Assembly (NCBI GenBank): GCA_018335795.1
Contig: JAGXRP010000036.1
Span: 1-64,000, forward strand
Reading direction: 5' to 3'
DNA length: 64,000 nucleotides
DNA from: Desulfobulbaceae bacterium
GTDB taxonomy: Bacteria; Bacteroidota; Ignavibacteria; Kapaibacteriales; UBA2268
Part shown: positions 37,408 to 46,800 of the stretch, piece by piece
How the letters are laid out: every line of letters starts with the position of its first letter
Numbering within the stretch: the first letter of the stretch is position 1
Made by a program: the position numbers and the translations under genes
The notes under the pieces: generated by a model
The model's database searches: none
Told to the model about the DNA's origin: nothing
Seen by the model: only the letters and a program-made list of their open reading frames with translations

Positions 37408-40094
37408 AAAAACTGATTCATATTAATTTTCTTCGTCTATGCTTACTTTCCGTATTCGGATTTGTATGTTCAGCTGAAATGCTTGCCCAAAACAAACAAA
37501 CATACCGTTTACCATCACAAGATGAATTATACCCCAAAATCACATTAGTATTGAGTGGTGGAGGCGCCAGAGGCATCAGCCAAATTGGCGTACTGAAAGC
37601 CCTCGAAAAGAATAATATCAAAATTCATTCAATTACCGGAACAAGTATAGGAGCAATAATTGGCGGACTTTATGCAACAGGTAATAATGCTGATGAGTTG
37701 ATGAATTTGATTGTTGATTATGATTGGAATCGTATTGTAGCACTCAATGAATTCGGTAATCGTAGCGATTTGTTCTTCGACCAAAAAGAGCTATACGACC
37801 GCAAATTAGTTACAATGAAGTTTAATAATTTTCAATTTACGCCACCACAAGCAATAAGTACTGGTTCGGGCTTCGATTCTTTCATCCAAAGTATGATTTG
37901 GAGCTCACCTTATATGCCGACAACAAATTTTGATTCATTAAAGTATCCTCTGAGAATAATTGCCACCGATTTGGTTCAAGGCAAGTCGGTATCTTTGAAA
38001 AGTGGCAATTTAGCCAGAACCATCAAAGCGAGCGCCACTATTCCGCTTCGTTTCCCAACAGTCAGGATTGATTCGATGATTTTGGTTGATGGTGGTATCT
38101 TGGCAAATATTCCTGTCAAATCTGCATTTGAATTTAATCCAGATATTATTATAGCCGTTAATTCATCTTCTCCGCTTTTGGAGAGATTCGATTTAGTCAA
38201 TCCTTGGAATATTGCTGACCAAGCAATATCTACTGCTATGAAAAAAATATCCGATGACGAAATGTTGCTCGCAGACTTTATTATAAGTCCTAACCTTGGC
38301 AACAAAAAGAATATAGACTTTACTGATTTGGAATTTACTGCAGAACTTGGCTATGACGTTGCAATGGATTCTATCAAAAGCATTATCAATAAAATAGAAC
38401 TTATTAAAAAAGCAAAATTAGATAGTCTTTCAAATTTTTTATTTGGTAATATTACTGAAGCAAAGTTAAGTGTAAAAGGCTTCGATTCTATGGATTCGCA
38501 ATTATTACTTAGTAATAATGATGACCAATTACAAAATTTACGTGACGCATTGCTCGTAATTTATAATCAGGATTCATTCGCTAAATATAAATCTATTGAT
38601 ATCGAAATCAATGCTGATGAAATCGAAATCATTGCAGAAAAATTCATTGAAATCCAGACAATCCAAGTTAAAGTTAATCCCGGTTATGAATCAATAGCCG
38701 ACTCTTTGTCCATTATTTTAGGCGAACAATTCATAGGGCAAAGATTTGATAATGAAGTGCAACATCAGATTTTTGAGAACGCTTCAGAACTTTTGACTCA
38801 ACACAATTTCCCTCTATCCAAAATCACAAGTATTTCTATACTTAATGACATTTTGATGCTTGAATGTAATCTTGGAATAGTTTACGAAATTGGTATTACT
38901 GGGAATCATCAAACAGCTTCATACCTGATTGATAGAGACCTAAACTTTGCAAAAGGTGAACTTATTAGTCCTGAAAAAATAATAGAATCTAGAGAAAATC
39001 TCATATCTACAAATCTTTTTGATGATGTTGATATCTATCCGTTCATAGATAAATTTGGGAATATGGTAATACGAGTCCATGTCCGTGAAAGCGGCACCCA
39101 AACTATTAGCATAGGAGCTAGAGTGGATAACGAACGAAATGCCCAAGTTGGACTAGATTTGATTCAAGATAATATTATGAACACAGGGTCGCGATTTTTG
39201 TTCAGATTTGCGGTTGCAAATTCATTCCTTCTTTCAGAATTATCACTCACGAATCCTCGTTTTTTTAGGACTAACCTAACGACATCTTTTCTTGCATTTT
39301 ACAATAGAACCGATAGGAATAGCTTCACACCTGAAGTGCCTAATCAACCAAATAGGTTCTCTAATCTCAAGACTCGAGATATGAGAGAGGAAGACTACGG
39401 ATTAACTGCATTAGTTGGTATGCAGCTCGAAAGGCAAGGGCGACTTTATGTTCAACTTCGATATGAAAAACAACGCTATTACAAAATGTCAAATGTCATT
39501 CCTGATTTTTATACTGTTTCGACTATTAAATTCGGTACTGTCTTCGACAATCGCAAATCATTAGATTTCCCTAAAGATGGTAGAGTAATTGATGTATCTC
39601 TTGAGACAAATTTATTGCCTGTTACCAAAGCAGTGGCTTTTTCTAAAGCCTTATTCAGCTACTCTTCGAATAGGTCAATAGCAGACCATACCTTGAATAC
39701 GACTCTGACTTTCGGTGTTGCAGACGTTACAGTCCCTTATCCCGAGTTTTATTCTCTCGGTGGCGAAGATTCATTTTTTGGGATGTTTGAAGATGAAGAA
39801 CGCGGACGACAACTTTTTCGAGGTTCTGTCGGATACCGCTACTTATTGCCATTTCAAATCTTTTTCGATACTTATTTTAGCGTTCGATATGATTTTGGCT
39901 CAACATGGCTTATACCCGACGATATAAAATTCAGTACATTCAAACACGGCATTGGTAGTACTGTTGCATTAGATTCTCCTCTTGGTCCACTTAAGTTTAG
40001 CATAGGCAACAGCTTCTATTTCCGGAAGTCTCCCGATAGAGTAATTTGGGGCGAGACTCATGTTTATTTCAGTCTTGGAATGAGAGTAATCTAA
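37404..40094 (+). CDS. patatin-like phospholipase fused to POTRA and outer-membrane barrel (PlpD-like)
   Basis: The frame starts at a TTG overlapping the acyP stop and codes 896 residues. After a signal peptide (about 1-29), a patatin domain covers about 45-340: oxyanion loop SGGGARG, nucleophile Ser81 in GTSIG, and Asp229 in VDGG. A POTRA-like segment (about 420-560; VYEIGITGNHQTASYLIDRDL) follows. The last 300 residues form a BamA/TamA-type beta-barrel with alternating strands and a terminal aromatic motif (ETHVYFSLGMRVI). This is the layout of type Vd autotransporters such as PlpD, but in Bacteroidota-type homologues the lipase may face the periplasm. It acts at the outer membrane on lipids, by inference. 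The next start overlaps its stop (TAATG). Confidence 0.9.
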   Translation: MKKLIHINFLRLCLLSVFGFVCSAEMLAQNKQTYRLPSQDELYPKITLVLSGGGARGISQIGVLKALEKNNIKIHSITGTSIGAIIGGLYATGNNADELMNLIVDYDWNRIVALNEFGNRSDLFFDQKELYDRKLVTMKFNNFQFTPPQAISTGSGFDSFIQSMIWSSPYMPTTNFDSLKYPLRIIATDLVQGKSVSLKSGNLARTIKASATIPLRFPTVRIDSMILVDGGILANIPVKSAFEFNPDIIIAVNSSSPLLERFDLVNPWNIADQAISTAMKKISDDEMLLADFIISPNLGNKKNIDFTDLEFTAELGYDVAMDSIKSIINKIELIKKAKLDSLSNFLFGNITEAKLSVKGFDSMDSQLLLSNNDDQLQNLRDALLVIYNQDSFAKYKSIDIEINADEIEIIAEKFIEIQTIQVKVNPGYESIADSLSIILGEQFIGQRFDNEVQHQIFENASELLTQHNFPLSKITSISILNDILMLECNLGIVYEIGITGNHQTASYLIDRDLNFAKGELISPEKIIESRENLISTNLFDDVDIYPFIDKFGNMVIRVHVRESGTQTISIGARVDNERNAQVGLDLIQDNIMNTGSRFLFRFAVANSFLLSELSLTNPRFFRTNLTTSFLAFYNRTDRNSFTPEVPNQPNRFSNLKTRDMREEDYGLTALVGMQLERQGRLYVQLRYEKQRYYKMSNVIPDFYTVSTIKFGTVFDNRKSLDFPKDGRVIDVSLETNLLPVTKAVAFSKALFSYSSNRSIADHTLNTTLTFGVADVTVPYPEFYSLGGEDSFFGMFEDEERGRQLFRGSVGYRYLLPFQIFFDTYFSVRYDFGSTWLIPDDIKFSTFKHGIGSTVALDSPLGPLKFSIGNSFYFRKSPDRVIWGETHVYFSLGMRVI

Positions 40095-40621
40095 TGAGTA
40101 TAGTTACTATCTTCGGAAGCGGGAATTTGAAATTTGATGACAAAAACTATCTTTATGCTACAGAACTTGGAAATGCTTTAGCTGAAAGTGGTTTTGATAT
40201 TGCTACAGGCGGGTATAGCGGTATCATGGAGGCAGTTCTAAAAGGAGCATCAGCATCTAATACACGACGTATCGGAGTGTTAACATATGATTTTAAAGAT
40301 AAACATCCAAACCCGTTTGTCACCGAAATCATTAAAACAAAAGACTATTTAGAACGTTTGAAAAGATTAGTAGAGATTGGCTCTGTGTATATTGTATTTG
40401 ACGGAACATGGGGTACTATGCTCGAAATTGCTACTGTCATAGCTTTGACTGAGAGGCAATTATTGCAAAAAAAACCGTTCATTTGCGTCGGTAATAAATG
40501 GCAATCTATTATTGATGGTATAGATGATGGCAATGAGTTGTTATTTACAAATATAATCTACGAAAATAAGGTTGAAAACATAATTTCAATATTAGAAGAA
40601 CATGTGGCAAATAATAAATAG
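40094..40621 (+). CDS. LOG-like / TIGR00725-type Rossmann protein
   Basis: The ATG at 40094 overlaps the previous stop (TAATG) and gives 175 residues. The protein has the fold signs of the LOG/lysine-decarboxylase-like family: VTIFGSGN at the start, TGGYSGIMEAVLKGAS near 37-52 (nucleotide loop), and FDGTWGTMLEIA near 113. Bona fide LOG phosphoribohydrolases carry PGGxGTxxE at the last place. Here it reads DGTWGTMLE, so the first Pro-Gly-Gly is altered. It may bind nucleotides with a different activity. It belongs to a run of overlapping genes. Confidence 0.75.
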   Translation: MSIVTIFGSGNLKFDDKNYLYATELGNALAESGFDIATGGYSGIMEAVLKGASASNTRRIGVLTYDFKDKHPNPFVTEIIKTKDYLERLKRLVEIGSVYIVFDGTWGTMLEIATVIALTERQLLQKKPFICVGNKWQSIIDGIDDGNELLFTNIIYENKVENIISILEEHVANNK

Positions 40622-40994
40622 AATTTCAAAATTGGTTCAATCAAATAGCATCAGGAGTAACGATGCTTATCAAGTGCTCAATCAAGAAGATGAGGAATTG
40701 AAGCGGATTATTGATGAACTGAATAATAAGAAGGAATCATCGGAAAAAAAGAGTGAGAATATTCCAAATAACCATAAAATCAACGATGATTTAAAAAAAG
40801 CTTTTACCGAACTTGGTGTATCTCCAAATGCCGATTCTGCAACTATTAAATCCGCATATCGTGCCAAGATGAAAGAATTTCACCCCGACCGATTCGTGAA
40901 ATTGAGTCAAGACTTGCAGGAGAAATCCAGAAAAAAATCGCAAGAATTGAATTCAGCCTATGAAACTTTGGAAAAAGCGGGATATGTAAAATGA
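40602..40994 (+). CDS. J-domain (DnaJ-like) protein
   Basis: The 130-residue protein has a single J domain at the C-terminus (about 70-130): FTELGVSPNADSATIKSAYR, then EFHPDRF with the essential HPD. It lacks the zinc-finger and substrate-binding parts of DnaJ, so it is a specialised co-chaperone for an Hsp70. The N-terminal part is a charged coiled stretch (LNQEDEELKRIIDELNNKK). Its ATG lies inside the end of the LOG-like gene (20 bases overlap), and it overlaps the rhodanese gene by 4 bases. Confidence 0.88.
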   Translation: MWQIINRISKLVQSNSIRSNDAYQVLNQEDEELKRIIDELNNKKESSEKKSENIPNNHKINDDLKKAFTELGVSPNADSATIKSAYRAKMKEFHPDRFVKLSQDLQEKSRKKSQELNSAYETLEKAGYVK

Positions 40995-41659
40995 AAATAG
41001 ATTTTAAAGAAATAGCTTTGATATTGATTGTAGCTATTGTTATTGCATTTGCTTATAACCTATCTAAACCTAAACCGATACCTCTAATTTGGGAACCGAA
41101 AGAGATTAAAGTTTTGAGCGACGAAGACGTATTCGGCAATATGGAACAATCAAAAGAACAAATCGACAATGATTTGACTGACGCCTCAATCACTGAGCCC
41201 GAGACTTTTCAACCAAATGAAGAAAAATTAGTTGATGACAAAATAGCTGAAAAGAAAATTGAAGTTGCTGAATCAAAAAAAGCAGTCGTTGAAAGGGAAA
41301 AGAAAAAAGAACCTGATTCGGAATTGCCAACCAATACAGAATTTACCGTATCATATGAGCAGATGAAAAAAATCATCAGTAATCCTGATTTCATAATTAT
41401 TGATGCAAGAAATCCTGAGTTATACGAAAAAAGTAAAATCGGTAAGGCTATAAATATATTTCCTTATGATGAAGAAGCAGTTTTTATGCCCAAAATTCTT
41501 GATTTACCAACCGACAAGCGGATTGTAATTTATTGTGATGGTGGAAATTGCGATGCAAGCCATAAATTAGCCGAAGCAATCAAATCTTTTGGATATAAAA
41601 AAGTTTTTATATATACCGGTGGATGGGATGATTGGACAAAACATCAGGGACTGAAATAA
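40991..41659 (+). CDS. membrane-anchored rhodanese-domain protein
   Basis: The 222-residue protein begins with a membrane helix (about 6-24, EIALILIVAIVIAFAY). An acidic and Lys-rich linker follows, then a rhodanese domain from about 118 to the end. The active-site Cys182 lies in IYCDGGNCDASHKLA; the signature DARNPELYEKSKIGKAINI is also present. The active loop CDGGNC lacks the usual Arg of CxxGxR, so the transferase activity is uncertain. The orientation suggests the domain faces the periplasm. It overlaps the J-domain gene and is 3 bases before the sigma-54 activator gene. Confidence 0.85.
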   Translation: MKIDFKEIALILIVAIVIAFAYNLSKPKPIPLIWEPKEIKVLSDEDVFGNMEQSKEQIDNDLTDASITEPETFQPNEEKLVDDKIAEKKIEVAESKKAVVEREKKKEPDSELPTNTEFTVSYEQMKKIISNPDFIIIDARNPELYEKSKIGKAINIFPYDEEAVFMPKILDLPTDKRIVIYCDGGNCDASHKLAEAIKSFGYKKVFIYTGGWDDWTKHQGLK

Positions 41660-41662
41660 CTC

Positions 41663-42877
41663 ATGGATAGCTACTACAACGAAGGTACTTTAGTTAACGA
41701 GATAAAAAAAACATTCTCAATTATCGGGAATTCATTCGAAATTGATAATGCCGTCAGATTGCTTATTCAAGCAGCCCCTACCGATTTGAGCTTATTAATA
41801 ACCGGCGAAACAGGCACAGGAAAAGAAGTCTTCGCCAACGCCGCTCATGGTTTATCAAAACGAAAAGGCAAAGCATTTGTGAGCGTTAATTGTGCTGCAA
41901 TTCCCGAAACTTTGCTCGAATCCGAACTTTTTGGGCACGAACGAGGAGCATTTACCGGAGCTGTTGACCAACGAATAGGTTTTTTTGAAACTGCCAACAA
42001 AGGGACAGTTTTTCTTGATGAAATTGGCGATATGCCTATTGGTACTCAATCGAAATTATTGAGAGTACTCGAATCAGGCGAATTTACTCGTCTTGGTTCT
42101 TCGCAAACCAAAAAAGTAGATGTCAGAATTATAGGAGCCACAAATAAAGATTTGAACAAGGCTTCCGCCGAAGGAAAATTCCGCTCCGATTTATTTTATC
42201 GTCTCAATACCGTACACATAGTTTTGCCACCTTTGAGAAATCATGCTCAAGATATTCCGCTTTTGGTAGAGCATTTTGCTCGCAAAACTTGCCAAAAATT
42301 GAATCTCCCCTATCAAGGATTTTCAGATGATGCGATGAGTGTTTTGAAAAGTCTTCCGTGGCCCGGTAATATTCGTGAACTGAAGAATATGATTGAAAAA
42401 GTAATTACATTTCATAAGGGCGAACACGTTACTCCCGATATTCTTCGTAAATATATACCACCTGCATTGCCGGCTTTTGAAATCCGAAATATCGAACACG
42501 ACAACTCACTCATGACACTTAATGAACCTGAATATACGGGAACTCCCGAGCTTTCGCTAATTTTCAGAACTTTGCTTGAATTGAAGAGTGATTTGACCGA
42601 AATCAAAAGATTCATGCACAACGTCGCAGTTGTTATTGACGAGATGAATCGGAAATCGGAATCTACGCATTTGCAGACGGTAGAAGAAGTACAATCATTA
42701 GAAGATTTGATGGAAAATACTCAAGACTTGAACCTTGAGGAATTTGAAAAGCAAATTATTCAATTTGCGATGAAAAAATACAAAGGTAATCGCCGAATGG
42801 TGGCTGAATCACTGGGTATAAGCGTCCGGACTTTGTATAGGAAAATATCAGCATTGAATTTAGAAAGTGATTTTTAA
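41663..42877 (+). CDS. sigma-54-dependent transcriptional activator without receiver domain
   Basis: The 404-residue protein consists of a short lead and a sigma-54 AAA+ domain. Walker A is GETGTGKE (residues 48-55), the sigma-54 contact loop is GAFTGA (95-100) and Walker B is GTVFLDEIGD (about 114-123). A linker with ELKSDLTEIKRFMHN leads to a Fis-type HTH (RRMVAESLGISVRTLYRKI) at the C-terminus. There is no N-terminal receiver, GAF or PAS domain, so the input is probably protein-protein contact or expression level. It needs RpoN, which is not in the window. It ends 5 bases before the convergent murI stop. Its target promoters cannot be named from this sequence. Confidence 0.93.
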   Translation: MDSYYNEGTLVNEIKKTFSIIGNSFEIDNAVRLLIQAAPTDLSLLITGETGTGKEVFANAAHGLSKRKGKAFVSVNCAAIPETLLESELFGHERGAFTGAVDQRIGFFETANKGTVFLDEIGDMPIGTQSKLLRVLESGEFTRLGSSQTKKVDVRIIGATNKDLNKASAEGKFRSDLFYRLNTVHIVLPPLRNHAQDIPLLVEHFARKTCQKLNLPYQGFSDDAMSVLKSLPWPGNIRELKNMIEKVITFHKGEHVTPDILRKYIPPALPAFEIRNIEHDNSLMTLNEPEYTGTPELSLIFRTLLELKSDLTEIKRFMHNVAVVIDEMNRKSESTHLQTVEEVQSLEDLMENTQDLNLEEFEKQIIQFAMKKYKGNRRMVAESLGISVRTLYRKISALNLESDF

Positions 42878-42882
42878 TATTT

Positions 42883-43713
42883 TCACAAGCTTATCAGTTC
42901 AGGTTTTTCTGATTCGAATCCAAGAAACATGTTTGCCTGTTCTGCAAAATTTACAGGTAAATCAGTCACGTAAAACTTAACATTGGGTTTCTCGATAAAT
43001 TCCTTTCGCTGTTCTTGCAATTGTCTTGCTTCAGCTAATATTCTTAATGCTGTCACCGAAGCATGTTCACCCGAATCAATCAAAGTCACTTCAGGCATGA
43101 TTTCCTGTAACAATTGGGAAAGCAAAGGATAGTGTGTACAGCCTAATACAAGCGTATCAACGTGAGCGTCAATCATATCGCGTAAGTAATCAATCGCAAT
43201 CAATTTTGTAGAAGGGTGCTTCATCATCCCTTCTTCTACAATCGGAACAAATAACGGGCAGGGTTTGGAAAAAACTTTCAGATTTTTATTTCCACTTAAT
43301 TTTGTTATTTCATTTTCGTATGCTTTACTCGATATTGTCGCTCTTGTACCGATGATGCCTATCCTTGCATTTGAGGATTCTCTTAATGCTGCTGATGATG
43401 CAGGTTCAATCATACTTATTACGGGAATATTTCCAGCATGGTTACTTACAACATCTAAAGCGACTGATGAGACAGTATTACAGGCTGCTATAACTAATTT
43501 GACTTGTTTCGACACCAAAAAATCGGTACATTCTGCGGCATATTGTCTCACAATTTCCGGTGATTTGTTGCCATAAGGAACTCTTGCAGTATCGCCCAAG
43601 TATATGTAGTTTTCTTGCGGCAAAAATCGGACTAATTGCTTGAGTACACTCAAACCTCCGATTCCGGAATCAAAAACACCAATTGGAAGTATGTTATTGT
43701 GATTTTTTTCCAT
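42883..43713 (-). CDS. murI: glutamate racemase
   Basis: The 276-residue enzyme makes D-glutamate for peptidoglycan. The substrate loop IGVFDSGIGGLSVLKQL is at residues 11-27, with YLGDTARVPYGNKS following. The two catalytic cysteines are Cys78 (AACNTVSS) and Cys192 (LGCTHYPLL). The gene stands alone on the minus strand between the sigma-54 activator and the giant repeat protein. A consensus Bacteroidota-type promoter (43783-43813, minus) lies about 70 bases upstream. Confidence 0.97.
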   Translation of the reverse strand: MEKNHNNILPIGVFDSGIGGLSVLKQLVRFLPQENYIYLGDTARVPYGNKSPEIVRQYAAECTDFLVSKQVKLVIAACNTVSSVALDVVSNHAGNIPVISMIEPASSAALRESSNARIGIIGTRATISSKAYENEITKLSGNKNLKVFSKPCPLFVPIVEEGMMKHPSTKLIAIDYLRDMIDAHVDTLVLGCTHYPLLSQLLQEIMPEVTLIDSGEHASVTALRILAEARQLQEQRKEFIEKPNVKFYVTDLPVNFAEQANMFLGFESEKPELISL

Positions 43714-43782
43714 TATTTTACGCTTTTTCTTGTTTTTTACGAAACGATTCCGTAATTTAAGTGTTGTAAAAATTATTATTTA

Positions 43783-43813
43783 CAAAAGTATGTGATAAAA
43801 ATGAATAAACAAA
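43783..43813 (-). promoter_or_regulatory. murI promoter, Bacteroidota type
   Basis: Read on the minus strand, the sequence is TTTG, then 19 bases, then TACTTTTG, an exact fit to TTTG-N19-TAnnTTTG. Transcription would start near 43775 and leave a leader of about 60 bases before murI. The -33 end lies inside the first codons of the divergent gene starting at 43801. Confidence 0.7.
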
Positions 43814-46800
43814 TATTCTTAATCCTAACGATATTGTTCTTAACTGTTTTTAATGCCAAGGCACAATATTGGTTTGGAGCTTACCCAAAATCTCAAAGTG
43901 ACACAATCAATCAAAATCGAAATTTTTATGAATTCCAAAATGATTTCAATAATTATTGGGGAAATAAGGAAATAACTCCCGAAACTCCCAGAAACGAAAG
44001 AGGCGGATGGAAACAATACAAACGATGGGAATGGTTTTGGGAGCAAAGAGTATATCCGACTGGAGTTTTTCCCACACCCGATATTCTTTGGAAAGAGATT
44101 CAGAAGCTGAAAGCAAATCGTGGCAAAGACGAAGATAGATTACATAGCTTTAGTTGGCAACAAGTAGGGCCATCAACGTCTGGTGGTGGATATGCCGGAT
44201 TAGGGCGACTCAATGTAATTGCTGAAGACCCCAATTATAATGGCACCTCTAATCAAACTATTTGGGTAGGTTCAGCTTCCGGCGGACTTTGGAAGACTAC
44301 TGATGCCGGCTCAAGTTGGACTACAAATACCGACCAACTTTCGACACTTGGAGTAACTGCAATCGCAATTGACCCCGACAATACAAACATAATGTACATC
44401 GCAACAGGAGATGGAGACGCCAATGATACTTACTCAGTCGGAGTTTTGAAATCTACTAACGGAGGTTCCACATGGAATACAACAGGCTTGAATTGGACTA
44501 CGACCCAAACACGTACAATTCGCGAAATGAAAATGCACCCTACAAACAGTAGTATCCTATATGCAGCAACTTCAATCGGTGTTTTCAAAACTACCAACGG
44601 AGGCACGAATTGGTCTCAGCAATCAATCCCGTTAAATGTAAGCTCAGGATATTGGGACATTGAAATCAATCCGAGTGACCCGAATATAGTTTATGTCACA
44701 AGTAATTATGAAATTGCCAAAACAACAAACGGCGGCACAAATTGGTCTATACTCTCAAGTGGATTGCCAAGTTCTTCAGCGAATATTTATCGCGTAGAAA
44801 TGTCGCTGTCACCTGCAAATAATAATCATCTCTTTGCTGTTTACGGCTACTATAATTGGAGCGGTGGCAACAGTCAAAATAATTATGGTTTGTACGGTAT
44901 TTACGGCTCTACAAATAGTGGCACAAGTTGGGATGAAATCACTCGATGGGACGAAGATAGCCTTAATTTACTAGGTTGGAATTACGATGCATCTGACAAG
45001 GGTGGTCAGGCATTTTATGATTTGGATATATTAGCGGATAAAAATTCTACAAACACCTTCTTCGTTGGTGGGGTAAACGTTTGGCGTACAACTAATCGTG
45101 GAATTGATTGGAGTTGTGTCGCTCATTGGTATGGCGGTGGAGGCAATCCCGAAGTTCATGCAGACCATCATCATCTTTATTTTGGCGGTTCAAACAGAAT
45201 GTATAGCGGTCACGATGGTGGTATAAATAGAACTACAAATGGAGGTACATCATGGGCTTGGATTGGCTCGGGGCTGAGAATCACACAGTTTTACCGTTTT
45301 GGAATTGCTCAAAAAGACTCAAATTTGCTGATTGCAGGTGCACAGGACAACGGCACTAAGCAAATGACCGGAAGTAATTGGAGAGATGTAATTGGTGGTG
45401 ACGGCATGGAGTGTATTGTTAATTACAACAACAGTAATTATATCTATGGTTCTCTCTATTATGGCAGAATATTCCGTTCTACCAATAAAGGCAATAGTTT
45501 TCAAGAACTTAATACTCCTAAAGCTACCGGGAATGACAATGGCGCTTGGGTTACACCTTATATACTTCACCCCTCAAATCCTGAAATTCTATACGCCGGG
45601 TATAAAGAGATATGGAAATCCACAGACCACGGCTCTACCTGGAGCAAGATTTCTAACTTCGGGCATAATAACAGACACACAGTTCTTCATATTTCAGAGT
45701 CAAATCCATCGTATATATATGCAGGGTATTCAAGTACATTAAGGCGAACGACCAATGAAGGTTCGTCATGGTCTGTCATCAATTTGCCAATTTCCAACAC
45801 TCTGACATATATGGCAGTTCATCCCGAAGACCCCAATAAAATATGGGCTGCATTTTCGGGATATTCATCAGGGAATAAAGTTTACTACTCTTCAAACGGC
45901 GGAGCAGGATGGACAAATATTTCTAAGAGTTTGCCTAATATACCTGTTAACTGCATAACATACCAAAAAAATTATAGTAATCGCGTTTATGTAGGCACGG
46001 ACATCGGAATCTTTTATATTGATGATACAATGACTGATTGGGAAGAGTTCAACGACGATTTGCCTAATGTAATTGTTAATGAAATCGAAATCAACTACGA
46101 TTATGAGCTAATTTACGCTGCAACTTATGGTCGCGGTGTCTGGAAAAATTCTCTCCCGATTGAAGTTATAGAAACACCGGCGCTTTTGCTGCCTCCCAAT
46201 AATACAAGCAATGTGCCATTAGCACAAATTTTGAAATGGTCATCGGTCGCCAATGTTGATAATTATCAAATCCAAATTTCGACTAATTCTACTTTTACAA
46301 ATATTGTCAAAGATTCGGCCGGGATTGTTGATACAACTTTCTCATTTGCAAATTACAATTCCCAATATGACACACAATATTATTGGCGAGCAAGGGCTAA
46401 GAAAGGTTCTAAGACCAGTGCTTGGTCAAGTACTTTCAATTTTACGACTGAACCACGATTACTGCCACCGGTCTTGACTTCTCCGAGCAATAATGCAACG
46501 GGCATTACTATTAATGCCAATTCGCAATGGAATTCGGCAACAGGAGCATCAAACTATGACTTGGAAATCGCTACTGATGTGAATTTCAATAATATTGTCA
46601 AAAGCATCAATAGTCTGGTCGCAACGTCATATTCCTTAACAAATATTCCTGCTGATTACGGCAGCCAATATTTTTGGAGATTACGTTCCAAAAGTGCCAC
46701 TCAAACAAGCGATTGGTCAAGCACTTTCAATTTCACGACTGAACCGCGACTATTGCCACCTGTTTTGACCTCTCCGAGCAATAATGCTACTGATATCGCA

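Noticed and set aside
40991-42877. Sigma-54 promoters near the activator gene
   Set aside because: I saw only half-matches to TGGCAC-N5-TTGCA, all inside coding sequence.
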